Shown: positions 45,131-54,697 of the stretch, one piece after another
How the letters are laid out: each line of letters begins with the position of its first letter
Position numbering within the stretch: position 1 is the stretch's first letter
Source: Nocardia carnea
GTDB lineage: Bacteria > Actinomycetota > Actinomycetes > Mycobacteriales > Mycobacteriaceae
Assembly (NCBI RefSeq): GCF_029869215.1
Contig: NZ_JARWPM010000180.1
Location: 1-61,738 of the forward strand
DNA length: 61,738 nucleotides
Direction: 5' to 3'
Program-made: the position numbers and the translations under genes
The notes under the pieces: model-generated
Told to the model about the DNA's origin: nothing
The model's input: the letters and a program-made list of their open reading frames with translations, nothing else
Databases searched by the model: none

Positions 45131-46144
45131 GTGAGGACGGTGACCGAGCTGCCCGAGATCGACTCCTTCACTGTCTACGCGATACCGATGCGGTCGAAAT
45201 TCCGGGGGATCACCGTGCGCGAGGGCATGGTCCTGCGTGGACCGCGGGGGTGGGGCGAGTTCTGTCCGTTCCCGGAATATGACGACCGCGAGGCCGCGCA
45301 CTGGCTGGCGACCACCCTCGAACAGGTGGGAGCGGGGTGGCCGGAGCCGGTGCGGGACCGGGTGCCGATCAACTGCACGGTCCCCGCGGTTTCGCCGGAA
45401 CGCGCCTATGAACTCGTCGCCGGATCGGGTTGCCGGACCGCGAAAGTCAAGGTCGCCGATCATCCCGGGGCGCTGACCGAAGATATGGCGCGGGTGGAAG
45501 CCGTGCGCTCGGCGCTGGGTCCGGGCGGGGCGATTCGCGTGGACGCGAACGCGGTATGGGATGTCGACACCGCCGTCCGGAATATCCGTGAAATAGACCG
45601 GGCGGCAGCCGGACTGGAATACGTCGAACAACCGTGCCCGACCGTCGAGGAACTCGCCGCGGTGCGCCGGAAGGTCGATGTGCCGATCGCGGCCGACGAA
45701 TCGATCCGCCGTGCGGAAGACCCCCTGCGGGTGGCCGTGGCCGGCGCCGCGGATATCGCGGTGATCAAATGCACCCCGCTGGGTGGCGTGCGGCGCGCCC
45801 TCGCGGTGGCGGAGGCGGCCGGGCTGCCGTGCGTGATCTCCTCGGCGCTGGAAACCAGCATCGGCCTGTCCGCCCAGCTCGCCCTGGCCGGCGCGCTACC
45901 GGAACTCGGCCACGCCTGCGGTCTGGGCACGGTGACGCTGTTCGAAGGCGATCTGGTTGCGGATTCACTACGCCCCGTGAACGGCTATCTACCGGTCCCC
46001 CGCACCGCCCCGGAACCGGACCCCGTCCTACTGGAGAAATACCGCCACCCCGACCCCGCCCGCACCGCCTGGTGGACCGACCGATTCCACCGTGTCCTCG
46101 CCCACCTGGCGGCCCCGGGCCCGGCGCCGTGGACTGCCTCGTGA
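45131..46144 (+). CDS. menC: o-Succinylbenzoate synthase
   Basis: A 337-residue enolase-superfamily enzyme for menaquinone synthesis: AKVKVADH (catalytic Lys), RVDANAVWDV (first metal Asp), YVEQPCPTVEELA (Glu), AADESIRRAED (Asp) and the second Lys in VIKCTPLGGV. It matches mycobacterial MenC in order. It dehydrates SHCHC to o-succinylbenzoate. The start may be GTG 45131 or GTG 45140. No other men genes lie in the window. Confidence 0.9.
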   Translation: MRTVTELPEIDSFTVYAIPMRSKFRGITVREGMVLRGPRGWGEFCPFPEYDDREAAHWLATTLEQVGAGWPEPVRDRVPINCTVPAVSPERAYELVAGSGCRTAKVKVADHPGALTEDMARVEAVRSALGPGGAIRVDANAVWDVDTAVRNIREIDRAAAGLEYVEQPCPTVEELAAVRRKVDVPIAADESIRRAEDPLRVAVAGAADIAVIKCTPLGGVRRALAVAEAAGLPCVISSALETSIGLSAQLALAGALPELGHACGLGTVTLFEGDLVADSLRPVNGYLPVPRTAPEPDPVLLEKYRHPDPARTAWWTDRFHRVLAHLAAPGPAPWTAS

Positions 46145-46459
46145 TCGTTGTTCCGTCGGTGCTCACCGAACTGTTGAGAGCCGCCGGACCGGGCTGGGCC
46201 GCGGATGCATCCCTCGACTTCGGTGCGCATGCGCTCGAGGTCGGTGCCGATGCCCTGCCGCCGGACCTTGCCGAACGCCGCCGACCGCGCGGCGACCGCC
46301 ACCGGCGACCCGGACAAGGGCAGCGCAGCACGGATCGCCCGGTGGGAAGAGGCCCGGTGGCAACTGATCCGCGTGTTCGAAGCCGCGCCTCGGCCGGACC
46401 CGGTCCGATAGGGCATCCACCAATCGGTGACACGACGTCGCCAGCGGACCGGTACACGG
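46145..46459. other. Gene-poor stretch after menC
   Basis: About 315 bases. Two plus-strand frames give protein-like pieces (VPSVLTELLRAAGPGWAAD; DKGSAARIARWEEARWQLI) in different frames, so this may be a frameshifted remnant, but I cannot assign a family. Confidence 0.35.
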
Positions 46460-46990
46460 TCAACTCAGTTGCGCGCCGCAATCGTGGAGGCTTGTTCGCA
46501 GCAGCAGAGCCGCTTCCGGACCTATGACCCCCTCGACCAAATCCACGTAGCGCCCGCAGAATTCTGGGCCGTGCGCGGCGACGGCGTCCGGCCGCGGTTC
46601 GAGATGGTGGGCGATTTCGTGCAGCAGCACCAGTTCACGCAACGCCCATGGGGCACCGCCTCGTGCGGAAGTCCTGCCGTGGACCGGGACGGCAAGCACA
46701 TCGCGCCCGGATTCGTAATGGGCCGCGACTGTTCCCGCGCGAGCCCGCACCCGGATCGGTGCCGCCGCCCGTTCCCACTTCGCGGCAACCCAATTCAGGT
46801 GGAGAACCCGGTCGCAATACTCCTGCACCGATTCCACCGAGGCGAATTTCCGCTCGAGCGGCAGGGTCAGCCGCGAACCGTGTATCTCGACCGTACGCTG
46901 CCCGAATTCGGCCGCCCGGTCGAACACCGCGCGCACCAATTGTTCTGCGTCATACACCTTTCCGCGCTGAGAGTCCCGCACCGGGCTCAT
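46460..46990 (-). CDS. TIGR04338 family metallohydrolase
   Basis: A 176-residue protein with the zinc-peptidase motif LHEIAHHLEP (HExxH), a later HGPEFCGRYVDL supplying the probable third ligand, and the conserved start VRDSQRGKVYDAE. This is the actinobacterial TIGR04338 pattern. ATG 46990 has GAGGTG upstream. It lies downstream of the DUF2786 gene on the same strand, a pairing I recall elsewhere in actinobacteria. Its substrate is unknown. Confidence 0.85.
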   Translation of the reverse strand: MSPVRDSQRGKVYDAEQLVRAVFDRAAEFGQRTVEIHGSRLTLPLERKFASVESVQEYCDRVLHLNWVAAKWERAAAPIRVRARAGTVAAHYESGRDVLAVPVHGRTSARGGAPWALRELVLLHEIAHHLEPRPDAVAAHGPEFCGRYVDLVEGVIGPEAALLLRTSLHDCGAQLS

Positions 46991-47258
46991 CCCGCACCTC
47001 GCGGGACGGGTCCGGGCCGGGACAGCTGCACGGTGACCGTCTGCGCCGCGACATGCTCGCCGACGCGGCCGGGCGGGACCCGTGCAGCTGGAGCACCGGA
47101 CCGGCCCCGAACAGCGCGGCATCCGATAGCCGGTAAGCCGCCTGCCCGGTACACAACGCACGTAATCGGCGGGCGGATATGAACATCGCCCGGCTGGGCC
47201 CGATCACCGGCCGATGCCCACGACCGGCTGCCGATGGGCCGAGGGCTTCGAACCGTTC

Positions 47259-48128
47259 TCATCCGCCCGGGCCGTCGAGCCGGCCACGCGCGGCATCCAG
47301 TTCCGGTGCCATGCCCAGTCGCGCCACCCGGCCGGCGCGATCACCGGCGCGCCGCGCGTCCGGCGCGTAACCGGTGGAGGTGCCGGGCCCCCGCCAAGTG
47401 CCGCGGGCTTCGGAGTTACGGCTGTAGAAATCGGCCAGCTCGAGCTCCTTGCCGCGCAAAGCGAGTGCTGTACCGGCGGCCTGTTCTTCGGAAATCGGCT
47501 CGGCCGCGTGCAAGTCGCGGGTGGTGGCCGCCCGCTGGACCTCCGCCTTGGCCGCGGCCAGCCGCGCCCCGATACGGGCCGCGAACGCCATCTGGAAGTT
47601 GAGCCGCGCCGTCACCCCGGCCACCGGAACCCGGACCACCCGGCGCACCCGCCGGCCGCGGCGGCGTTCGACGACGACTCTCTCCATGGTCGCCGACCGG
47701 TAGGCCCCGGATTTGATGTACCGGTCCGAGGCTTGCACCATCTGCACCAGCAGGCTGGAGTACAGCGCCTCGCAGACATCGATATCGGCGGCGAAGCCGT
47801 AGGCGTAGACCTGGGTGGAGGTGCGGGCGACATCGCAGCGCACATCGTTGGCGTCGGCGATGGCCACGAACAGCTGGACATAGGTGCGCAGTCCTTTGCG
47901 ACCCGGTTCGCCGATCGGGATCATCCGCTGGATCAGCGTCGCGCCCCGTTCGCGGTCCCGGGTGTGCGTCCGGGCGACCGCCAGATCGATCGACGATCGG
48001 GTGGCCAGCCGCTGGGCCGCGGCCATGAACGCCTCGGCCTCGTGTTCGTTATCGGTGGACTCCGCTTGGCGCAGGAGTCCGCCGATCCTGGTGAGCAGGC
48101 GATCGGAGACGGCGTTCGCGGTGGACAT
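47259..48128 (-). CDS. DUF2786 domain-containing protein
   Basis: A 289-residue protein. The N-terminal helical DUF2786 domain reads LLTRIGGLLRQAESTDNEHE, then AEAFMAAAQRLATRSSIDLA. A longer domain with a basic segment (VVERRRGRRVRRVVRV) and a helical end follows. Function is unknown. It is probably co-expressed with the TIGR04338 metallohydrolase downstream, though 268 bases separate them. ATG 48128 is chosen because the upstream extension lacks conserved character. Confidence 0.85.
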   Translation of the reverse strand: MSTANAVSDRLLTRIGGLLRQAESTDNEHEAEAFMAAAQRLATRSSIDLAVARTHTRDRERGATLIQRMIPIGEPGRKGLRTYVQLFVAIADANDVRCDVARTSTQVYAYGFAADIDVCEALYSSLLVQMVQASDRYIKSGAYRSATMERVVVERRRGRRVRRVVRVPVAGVTARLNFQMAFAARIGARLAAAKAEVQRAATTRDLHAAEPISEEQAAGTALALRGKELELADFYSRNSEARGTWRGPGTSTGYAPDARRAGDRAGRVARLGMAPELDAARGRLDGPGG

Positions 48129-48388
48129 CGCGGCCCAGACTAATCGGGCCGGGCGGCCGGAGCCCAGCGCCGGGGTCGTTGCCCGCGGAAAAGTGCGACC
48201 CGGGTGAACCGGAGCGCACCAGCCTGGCGCGGGTCGCCTACCTGTGCTTACGCGCCCCGGGCAGCGGGCGGGCGGCCGCCGCACAGCGGGCGGGGCTGCA
48301 ATGCGCCACAGGAGTACCCCACACGCGCCGGTTACACCATGTATGTTGCCTTGTGCTGCCGCTCACGTATCGACCCTGGAGTTCCGCG

Positions 48389-49672
48389 ATGGCTTTCAAG
48401 AAGGTGCCGTCTCTACGCGCCGCGCTCATTATTGCGCCGATCGCGCTGCTGACCGCGACCTTTGCCACCGCGTGCAACACCAGCGATACCGATGAGCAGC
48501 TCAGCAAGAACCAGGACGGCCGCGGCCCGATCACCTACGTGGAGGGTAAGGACACCACCGAAACCGGTGCGGTGAAACAGCTGATCGACCGCTGGAACGC
48601 CACCCATCCCGACGAGCAGGTCACCTACAAGGAACAGTCCAACGACGCCTCCGCCCAATACGACGACCTGGTCGAACATATGCGGGCGAAATCACCGGAC
48701 TACGACGTGGTGGCCCTGGACGTCCCGTGGACCGCGGAGTTCGCCGCCAAGGGCTGGATCCAGCCGTTGGAGGGCAGCTTCGCGATCGATACCGCACCGC
48801 TGCTGTCGCCGCCGGTCGCCAGCGCCACCTATAACGGCACCCTGTACGCCGCGCCCCGTAACACCAACGGTGGCCTGCTGTTCTACCGTAAAGACCTGGT
48901 TCCCACCCCGCCGCGCACCTGGTCGGAGATGCTGGCCAGCTGCCCGATCGCGCGGGAGCAGCAGATCGGTTGCTATGCGGGCCAGTTCGCGCCGTACGAG
49001 GGTTTGACGGTGAACACCGCCGAGGTGATCAACGCGTTCGGCGGCACCTTCGTCGGCACCGACGGCCGCACCCCGACGGTGAACAGTGCCGAATCACGAG
49101 CGGGGCTCCAGCAGTTGGTGGACGCCTACAAAGTCGGCGATATCCCGCGCGAAGCGGTCACCTTCCAGGAGCCGGAGAGCGGCGCCGCGTTCAACCAGGG
49201 CAGACTCATGTTCCTGCGCAGCTGGCCCTCCACCTACGGTGACGCCGCCTCGGAATCGTCGGCCGTGAAGGACAAATTCGGCGTGGCCCCCCTGCCCGGC
49301 GACACCGGTGTCGGGGCGTCCACACTCGGCGGCTACAACGCCGCGATCAGCGCGTACTCCGAGAACAAGGCCACCGCACTCGATTTCCTGAAGTACCTGA
49401 TCAGCGAGGAGGCGCAGCATATCGTCGCCTCCGGCGCACTGCCTTCGGTGCGGGCCTCCATCTACGACGATCCGGCGCTCATCGCCAAGATGCCGTACCT
49501 GCCCGCCCTCAAGGAAGCCATCGCCAACGCGGTGCCCCGACCGGTCACCCCGTTCTATCCGGCGGTGTCCAAAGCCATTCAGGACAACGCATATGCTGCC
49601 CTGACCGGAACCAAGTCCGTGAACGACGCGATCATCGGCATGCAGAAGGGTATCGAGACAGCCGGATCGTAG
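48389..49672 (+). CDS. lpqY: Sugar ABC transporter substrate-binding lipoprotein (LpqY-like)
   Basis: A 427-residue lipoprotein. The signal peptide ends TFATAC, giving Cys28 as the lipid anchor. The mature domain shares with mycobacterial LpqY the segments VVALDVPWTAEFAAKGW, YAAPRNTNGGLLFYRKDLV, PPRTWSEM and GGYNAAIS. LpqY binds trehalose, so trehalose or a related disaccharide is likely. GGAG lies 8 bases before ATG 48389. It heads a three-gene importer operon with two permeases; an ATPase is missing beside it. Confidence 0.88.
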   Translation: MAFKKVPSLRAALIIAPIALLTATFATACNTSDTDEQLSKNQDGRGPITYVEGKDTTETGAVKQLIDRWNATHPDEQVTYKEQSNDASAQYDDLVEHMRAKSPDYDVVALDVPWTAEFAAKGWIQPLEGSFAIDTAPLLSPPVASATYNGTLYAAPRNTNGGLLFYRKDLVPTPPRTWSEMLASCPIAREQQIGCYAGQFAPYEGLTVNTAEVINAFGGTFVGTDGRTPTVNSAESRAGLQQLVDAYKVGDIPREAVTFQEPESGAAFNQGRLMFLRSWPSTYGDAASESSAVKDKFGVAPLPGDTGVGASTLGGYNAAISAYSENKATALDFLKYLISEEAQHIVASGALPSVRASIYDDPALIAKMPYLPALKEAIANAVPRPVTPFYPAVSKAIQDNAYAALTGTKSVNDAIIGMQKGIETAGS

Positions 49673-49712
49673 TTACTGTTCAACCGGACCCGGCGAGCCA
49701 GGAGAGAGAACG

Positions 49713-50747
49713 GTGTCGGATCCTTCCGGAACGCACGCGCAGGCGTCGGTCCGTACAGATAAGCCCGCAGGCGCTGCGCGTACCGGCGGGACGCTCGGCA
49801 GGTTGCGCGATGATCTGCGCATGTCGGGCAGGGCGTGGTTGTTCGTCGCGCCGGTGCTGCTGGCGCTCGCCGTGGTGATCGGCTATCCGGTGCTGCGGGC
49901 GCTGTGGATGTCGTTCCACTACGACGACCAGCTCGACGATGTCACCGGCCGGTTCGTCGACAACGGGGAAAGCACCTTCTACAACTACCTGCACTGGCTG
50001 GCCGGCCAGTGCCAGGTGATCACCGGCGGCGTCACCGAATGCCCCACCGGCAACCTGGGCGCCGAGTTCTGGGGCGCCGTGGGCGTGACCCTGTTCTTCG
50101 CGGTGGTGACGGTGACGCTCGAGGTCGTGATCGGGCTCGGGATGGCGATCGTGATGGGTAAAACCTTCCGCGGCCGGGCGCTGCTACGCGCGGCGGTGCT
50201 GATCCCGTGGGCCATCCCGACCGCGGTGACGGCCCGGCTCTGGGAGTTCATGTTCCAGTACGACGGCCTGGTCAACACGATTTTCGGCACCGAGATCCTG
50301 TGGACCTCCGACGCCTGGCCCGCCCGCTTCGCGGTGATCGCCGCCGATGTGTGGAAGACGGCGCCGTTCGTCGCGCTGCTGCTGCTGGCGGGTCTGCAGG
50401 TGATCCCGAACGATGTGTACGAGGCGGCCCGCGTGGACGGGGCCTCGGCCTGGCAGCGGTTCACCCAGGTGACGATGCCGCTGCTGAAGCCGGCGCTGCT
50501 GGTGGCGGTGCTGTTCCGCACCATGGACGCGCTGCGCATGTACGACCTGCCCGCCATCATGACCGATAACCTGCCGGCCACCCGGACCTTGTCGGTGCTG
50601 GTGGTCGAGCAGACCCGGCAGGGACCCAACAGCGCGGCGGCACTCTCGACGATCACCTTCTTGCTGATCTTCGCGGCGGCCTTCGTACTCGTGAAGGTTT
50701 TGGGCGCGAACGCGGTGCGTACGCAGGAAGAGCAGCGGAAGGCATGA
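49713..50747 (+). CDS. sugA: Sugar ABC transporter permease (SugA-like)
   Basis: A 344-residue MalF-type permease with six or more membrane spans. The EAA loop is VIPNDVYEAARVDGASAWQRF followed by the MPLLKP segment that contacts the ATPase. A periplasmic loop between spans 1 and 2 contains two Cys (GQCQVITGGVTECPTG). GTG 49713 follows GGAGAGAG. Its stop overlaps the start of the next permease (ATGA), giving coupled translation. Confidence 0.9.
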   Translation: MSDPSGTHAQASVRTDKPAGAARTGGTLGRLRDDLRMSGRAWLFVAPVLLALAVVIGYPVLRALWMSFHYDDQLDDVTGRFVDNGESTFYNYLHWLAGQCQVITGGVTECPTGNLGAEFWGAVGVTLFFAVVTVTLEVVIGLGMAIVMGKTFRGRALLRAAVLIPWAIPTAVTARLWEFMFQYDGLVNTIFGTEILWTSDAWPARFAVIAADVWKTAPFVALLLLAGLQVIPNDVYEAARVDGASAWQRFTQVTMPLLKPALLVAVLFRTMDALRMYDLPAIMTDNLPATRTLSVLVVEQTRQGPNSAAALSTITFLLIFAAAFVLVKVLGANAVRTQEEQRKA

Positions 50748-51631
50748 CCGCGGTGACAACACAGCAATCCGGTACCCCACCCCGGCCCCGCACCTCCTGG
50801 CGCCGCCGGCTCGGCTCGGCCCGTATCTATGTGGGCGCGCTGATCGTGCTGTTCTGGGGCATGGGTCCGTTCTATTGGATGGCGGTGACCGCGTTCCGCG
50901 ATCCCGCCTACACCTTCGAAACCACCCCGTGGCCCACGCACCTGACGCTCGACAACTTCCGCGATGTCTTCGATACGAGCCGCGGTAACGATTTCGGGAA
51001 GGCTCTGCTCAACAGTGTGATCATCGGCGCGGCCAGTACCGCGATCGCGCTGGTGATCGGCGTGATGGCCGCGTACGCGCTGGCCCGCCTCACCTTCAAG
51101 GGCCGCTATCTGGTGTCCGGGGTGATCCTGAGCGCCTCGATGTTCCCCGTGGTCGTGCTGGTGACCCCGCTGTTCCAGCTGTTCACCGATATCGGCTGGA
51201 TCGGCAAATACCAGGCGCTGATCCTGCCCAATATCTCCTTCGTGCTGCCGCTGACGGTCTACATCCTGGCGTCGTTCTTCGCCGACCTCCCGTGGGAACT
51301 CGAGGAGGCGGCCCGGATCGACGGCGCGACCAAACTGCAAGCGTTCCGGCTCGTGATGCTGCCGCTGGCGGCGCCGGCGGTGTTCACCACCGCGATCCTG
51401 GCGTTCATCGCCGCGGTCAACGAGTACCTGCTCGCCCGGGTGCTGTCCGGGAGCGACACGGAACCGGTCACCGTCGCCATCGCCCGGTTCTCCGGGAACA
51501 ATCCGCAGGTAGAACCCTATGCATCGATTATGGCGGCGGGCACGCTGGTGACCGTACCGCTGGTGATTCTGGTACTGGTGTTCCAGCGACGCATCATCTC
51601 GGGACTCACGGCGGGCGGCGTGAAAAGCTGA
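50744..51631 (+). CDS. sugB: Sugar ABC transporter permease (SugB-like)
   Basis: A 295-residue MalG-type permease with six spans. The EAA loop reads PWELEEAARIDGATKLQAF followed by RLVMLPLAAPA. It starts on the overlapping ATGA of the sugA-like gene. With SugA-like and LpqY-like proteins it forms an importer, presumably powered by the UgpC/SugC-type ATPase at 40.6 kb or another shared ATPase. Confidence 0.9.
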   Translation: MTAVTTQQSGTPPRPRTSWRRRLGSARIYVGALIVLFWGMGPFYWMAVTAFRDPAYTFETTPWPTHLTLDNFRDVFDTSRGNDFGKALLNSVIIGAASTAIALVIGVMAAYALARLTFKGRYLVSGVILSASMFPVVVLVTPLFQLFTDIGWIGKYQALILPNISFVLPLTVYILASFFADLPWELEEAARIDGATKLQAFRLVMLPLAAPAVFTTAILAFIAAVNEYLLARVLSGSDTEPVTVAIARFSGNNPQVEPYASIMAAGTLVTVPLVILVLVFQRRIISGLTAGGVKS

Positions 51632-51693
51632 TCACTGGGTATCCTGTGGTCTGGCGGTGGTGCGCCTGAGTTTTTCCGACGCTCCGGGAGGAG

Positions 51694-54048
51694 ATGATCG
51701 TGAGCTCGTTCCGTTCCCAGCGTGGCCACACTCCCAGATCGCCGCAGTATCCCTCGCTCGCCGGTTGGAATCAGCTCGACACCGGTGAGCGACCCCGGCC
51801 GCCCCGGCCCCCGCGCTACCCGCGCCCGCGCCGCACCCGCGGCCAGCGCATCCGCCATCTGCTGCTGTGGCTGTTCACCATCCTGATCGCCATCCCGGCG
51901 CTGCTGGTGGCGCTGGTGTACTGGAGCGCGGAGATCCCGGCGGCCGGCACGGTACCGGTGAATCAGACCGCCACCATCACCGCCTCCGACGGCACCACGG
52001 TGCTGGCCAAGGTGGTCCCGCCCGAGGGCAACCGCACCCCTGTCCCGCTGGAGAAGGTGCCGGTCCACGTTCGCGAGGCCGTGCTCTCCGCCGAAGACCG
52101 CAACTTCTACACCAACCCGGGTTTCTCGCCCACCGGCCTGCTGCGCGCGCTCCGGGACAACGCGCTGGGCCGGGCGGACGCCGGCGGCGGGTCCACCATC
52201 ACCCAGCAGTACGTCAAGAACGCCTTCCTGGGATCCGAGCGCACGGTGAGCCGTAAGGCGCACGAACTCATCATCTCGGCCAAGATGTCGCGGGAATGGA
52301 ACAAAGACGAGATCCTGCACGCCTACCTGAACACCATCTACTTCGGCCGCGGCGCGTACGGGATCGAGGCCGCCGCGCAGGCCTATTTCGGCAAACCGGT
52401 CGACCAGCTGACCGTGGCCGAGGGGGCGGTGCTGGCCGCGCTCATCCGCACCCCGTCCGGCCTGGACCCGCAGAACCAGCTGCCGCAGTTGCTGCAACGC
52501 TGGAACTACGTGCTCAACGGCATGGTCTCGATGGGCAACCTGGCACCCGGCGATCGCGACGCGGTGACCTTCCCGGCCACCATCCCGCCGCCGGTATTCG
52601 ACGAGAACATCGTCGAACGAGGACCGGAAGGTCATATCAAGGCCCAGGTGCTGCGCGAGTTGTCCGCCGCCGGGATCTCACAGAAGGAGATCGACACCGG
52701 CGCGCTGAACATTGTCACCACCATCGACCCGAAGGCGCAGCAGGCGGCGCAGGCCGCCGCGACCGAGCGGTTGGAGGGGCAGCCGCCGGAACTGCGGACC
52801 GCGGTGGTTTCGATCGATCCGCGGTCCGGTGCGGTACGCGCCTACTACGGCGGCGCCGACGGTATCGGCTTCGATTTCGCGCAGGCCCCGGTACAGACGG
52901 GGTCGGCGTTCAAAACCTTCGCGGTGCTCGCCGCGCTGCAGCAGGGTATCCCGCTGTCGCGGGCGTTCGACAGTGCGCCGGTGCACGTCAACGGGGTCGA
53001 GGTACGCAATGTCGAGAACGAGTCCTGCGGCACCTGCCCGATCTCGGAAGCTTTCAAACGATCCCTCAACACCAGCTTCTACCGGCTCACCCTGGCCATG
53101 AACAACGGCCCGAAGGCGATTGCCGACGCCGCCCACCAGGCCGGGATACCGCACGAGATCCCGGGAGTACCGGGAAAGTCGCTCACCGAGATGGGCGAGG
53201 ATCCGATGCCGTCGATCGTGCTCGGCACCTACCTGGTCCGGCCCATGGATATGGCTTCCGCCTACGCCACCATCGCGGGCGAAGGCCGCTACCATCAGCC
53301 CTATTTCGTCCAGCGCGTGGTACGCGGCGACGGCCGGGTGCTGCTGGACCGCACCGCCGACCCGAAACAGCAGGTCGGTGAGCAACCGCCGCCCGCCGAG
53401 CAACGCATATCGCCCGATATCGCGGCCCGCGCGGCCCAGGCGATGCTGCCGATCGCCGATTACTCCAACGGCCACGGGCTGAGCGGTCGTCCCTCGGCCG
53501 CCAAAACCGGCACCACCCAGCTGGGTGATTCCGGCCAGAACAAGGACGCCTGGATGGTCGGTTTCACGCCCTCGCTGTCGACCGCGGTGTGGGTGGGCAC
53601 CGAACTCAACCTGCCGATCGTGACGGCCGGCGGCGGCCGCATCTACGGGTCCGGGTTCCCCGCCGATATCTGGAAGCAGACGATGGACGGCGCCCTCGCC
53701 GATACGCCCGTGGAACAGATCGGCAACCCGCCGCCGGGTGGCCCCGCACCGCCACCACCTCCCGCACGCAACGAGCAGCCTTCCGGCGGGCCGTACGACA
53801 TTCTGAACCCGCCACCGCAGCCGCAGCCGCAGCCGCAACCCCAGCAGCCGTTCATCGTGATCCCGCCGGCCTCCGAACCCTATGTGCCCGAACCGGTACC
53901 CGAGCCGGAACCGGAATACGTGCCCCAGCCCGAGCCCGAATACGATCCGGGACCGGCCCCGGTTCCGGCGCCACCGCCGCCTCCGCCGGCACCGCCGCCG
54001 CCCCGGGTAATCGAAATACTGCCCGGCGTTACCGTTCCGGTGCCGTGA
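51694..54048 (+). CDS. Bifunctional class A penicillin-binding protein
   Basis: A 784-residue cell-wall synthase with one membrane span (HLLLWLFTILIAIPALLVAL). The glycosyltransferase-51 domain has SAEDRNFYTNPGF with the catalytic Glu, GGSTITQQYVKN and IYFGRGAYGIEAAAQ. The transpeptidase domain has the SxxK motif in GSAFKTF, the SxN motif in KRSLNTSF and the KTG motif in AAKTGTTQ. A long Pro/Gln/Glu-rich extracellular tail resembles that of mycobacterial PonA1. GGGAGG serves ATG 51694 or GTG 51700. Confidence 0.93.
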   Translation: MIVSSFRSQRGHTPRSPQYPSLAGWNQLDTGERPRPPRPPRYPRPRRTRGQRIRHLLLWLFTILIAIPALLVALVYWSAEIPAAGTVPVNQTATITASDGTTVLAKVVPPEGNRTPVPLEKVPVHVREAVLSAEDRNFYTNPGFSPTGLLRALRDNALGRADAGGGSTITQQYVKNAFLGSERTVSRKAHELIISAKMSREWNKDEILHAYLNTIYFGRGAYGIEAAAQAYFGKPVDQLTVAEGAVLAALIRTPSGLDPQNQLPQLLQRWNYVLNGMVSMGNLAPGDRDAVTFPATIPPPVFDENIVERGPEGHIKAQVLRELSAAGISQKEIDTGALNIVTTIDPKAQQAAQAAATERLEGQPPELRTAVVSIDPRSGAVRAYYGGADGIGFDFAQAPVQTGSAFKTFAVLAALQQGIPLSRAFDSAPVHVNGVEVRNVENESCGTCPISEAFKRSLNTSFYRLTLAMNNGPKAIADAAHQAGIPHEIPGVPGKSLTEMGEDPMPSIVLGTYLVRPMDMASAYATIAGEGRYHQPYFVQRVVRGDGRVLLDRTADPKQQVGEQPPPAEQRISPDIAARAAQAMLPIADYSNGHGLSGRPSAAKTGTTQLGDSGQNKDAWMVGFTPSLSTAVWVGTELNLPIVTAGGGRIYGSGFPADIWKQTMDGALADTPVEQIGNPPPGGPAPPPPPARNEQPSGGPYDILNPPPQPQPQPQPQQPFIVIPPASEPYVPEPVPEPEPEYVPQPEPEYDPGPAPVPAPPPPPPAPPPPRVIEILPGVTVPVP

Positions 54049-54228
54049 TCCACGGATTTCCGCTCGTGATCCCACCGAAGGAACGGCCGGCATGGCAGCA
54101 TCGTTGGCCAGAGTGATGATGTCGCCCATCCGACCGACCGGCAGCGGGCCCACGCTCGTGCCGGGACGAGCGTGCGGGAGGATATGCGCTGGAGCGACGA
54201 CGGATGACGAGACATAGGGGCTACGCCG

Positions 54229-54690
54229 GTGGAATTCAATGTCGTTGACCGCCCGGAAACACTGGTGGCGGGAATGGTGCTTCGCAGCCCGGCCCTTGCC
54301 GTGGAAGGGCCGCGCCGCAGGAAGGTGGAGCAGGCCTGGAAACGTAATCTGTCGCGATCCTTACCCGGCCCCCCGGCCAGCGCGTTCGTCGACCACGCCC
54401 CGGAGATCAATTCCTACCTGACCCATATCATCGGCTACCGCTGCCGCAGTCTCGACGACCTGCTACCCGGCGATGTGCTCGCCCGGATCCCGGCCGGGCG
54501 CTATGCCCGGTTCACTCTCAGCGGCGCGGATCTCGGCGAAACGATCGTCACCCTGTGGCGGGCCATCTGGGACGCCGAAGCCGCCGGCCGGTTGGTGCGC
54601 TCCTACACCGGAGACCACGAACGGTATCCGGACGAGCACACGGTGGAGGTATTCGTGGCACTGGCAGAAGACGATTCGGCGGGCAGGTAG
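54229..54690 (+). CDS. GyrI-like small-molecule-binding protein, copy 1
   Basis: A 153-residue protein of the effector-binding (AraC-effector/GyrI-like) fold. Its end follows the family pattern: INSYLTHIIGYRCRSLDDL, LLPGDVLARIPAGRYARFTL, IWDAEAAGRLVRSYTGDHE and VEVFVALAED. No DNA-binding domain is attached. It may bind hydrophobic ligands or act as a hydrolase, as some stand-alone members do. GTG 54229. Copy 2 begins 8 bases after its stop. Confidence 0.75.
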   Translation: MEFNVVDRPETLVAGMVLRSPALAVEGPRRRKVEQAWKRNLSRSLPGPPASAFVDHAPEINSYLTHIIGYRCRSLDDLLPGDVLARIPAGRYARFTLSGADLGETIVTLWRAIWDAEAAGRLVRSYTGDHERYPDEHTVEVFVALAEDDSAGR

Positions 54691-54697
54691 GGAAGCT

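Noticed and set aside
46145..46459. Possible small gene after menC
   Set aside because: Protein-like stretches lie in different frames, without a start or ribosome site, and I recognise no family. Listed only as a gene-poor stretch.
53790..54040. Pro/Gln repeats of the PBP as a separate gene or collagen-like element
   Set aside because: The frame continues without interruption from the transpeptidase domain, and a Pro-rich tail is normal for PonA1-like proteins.
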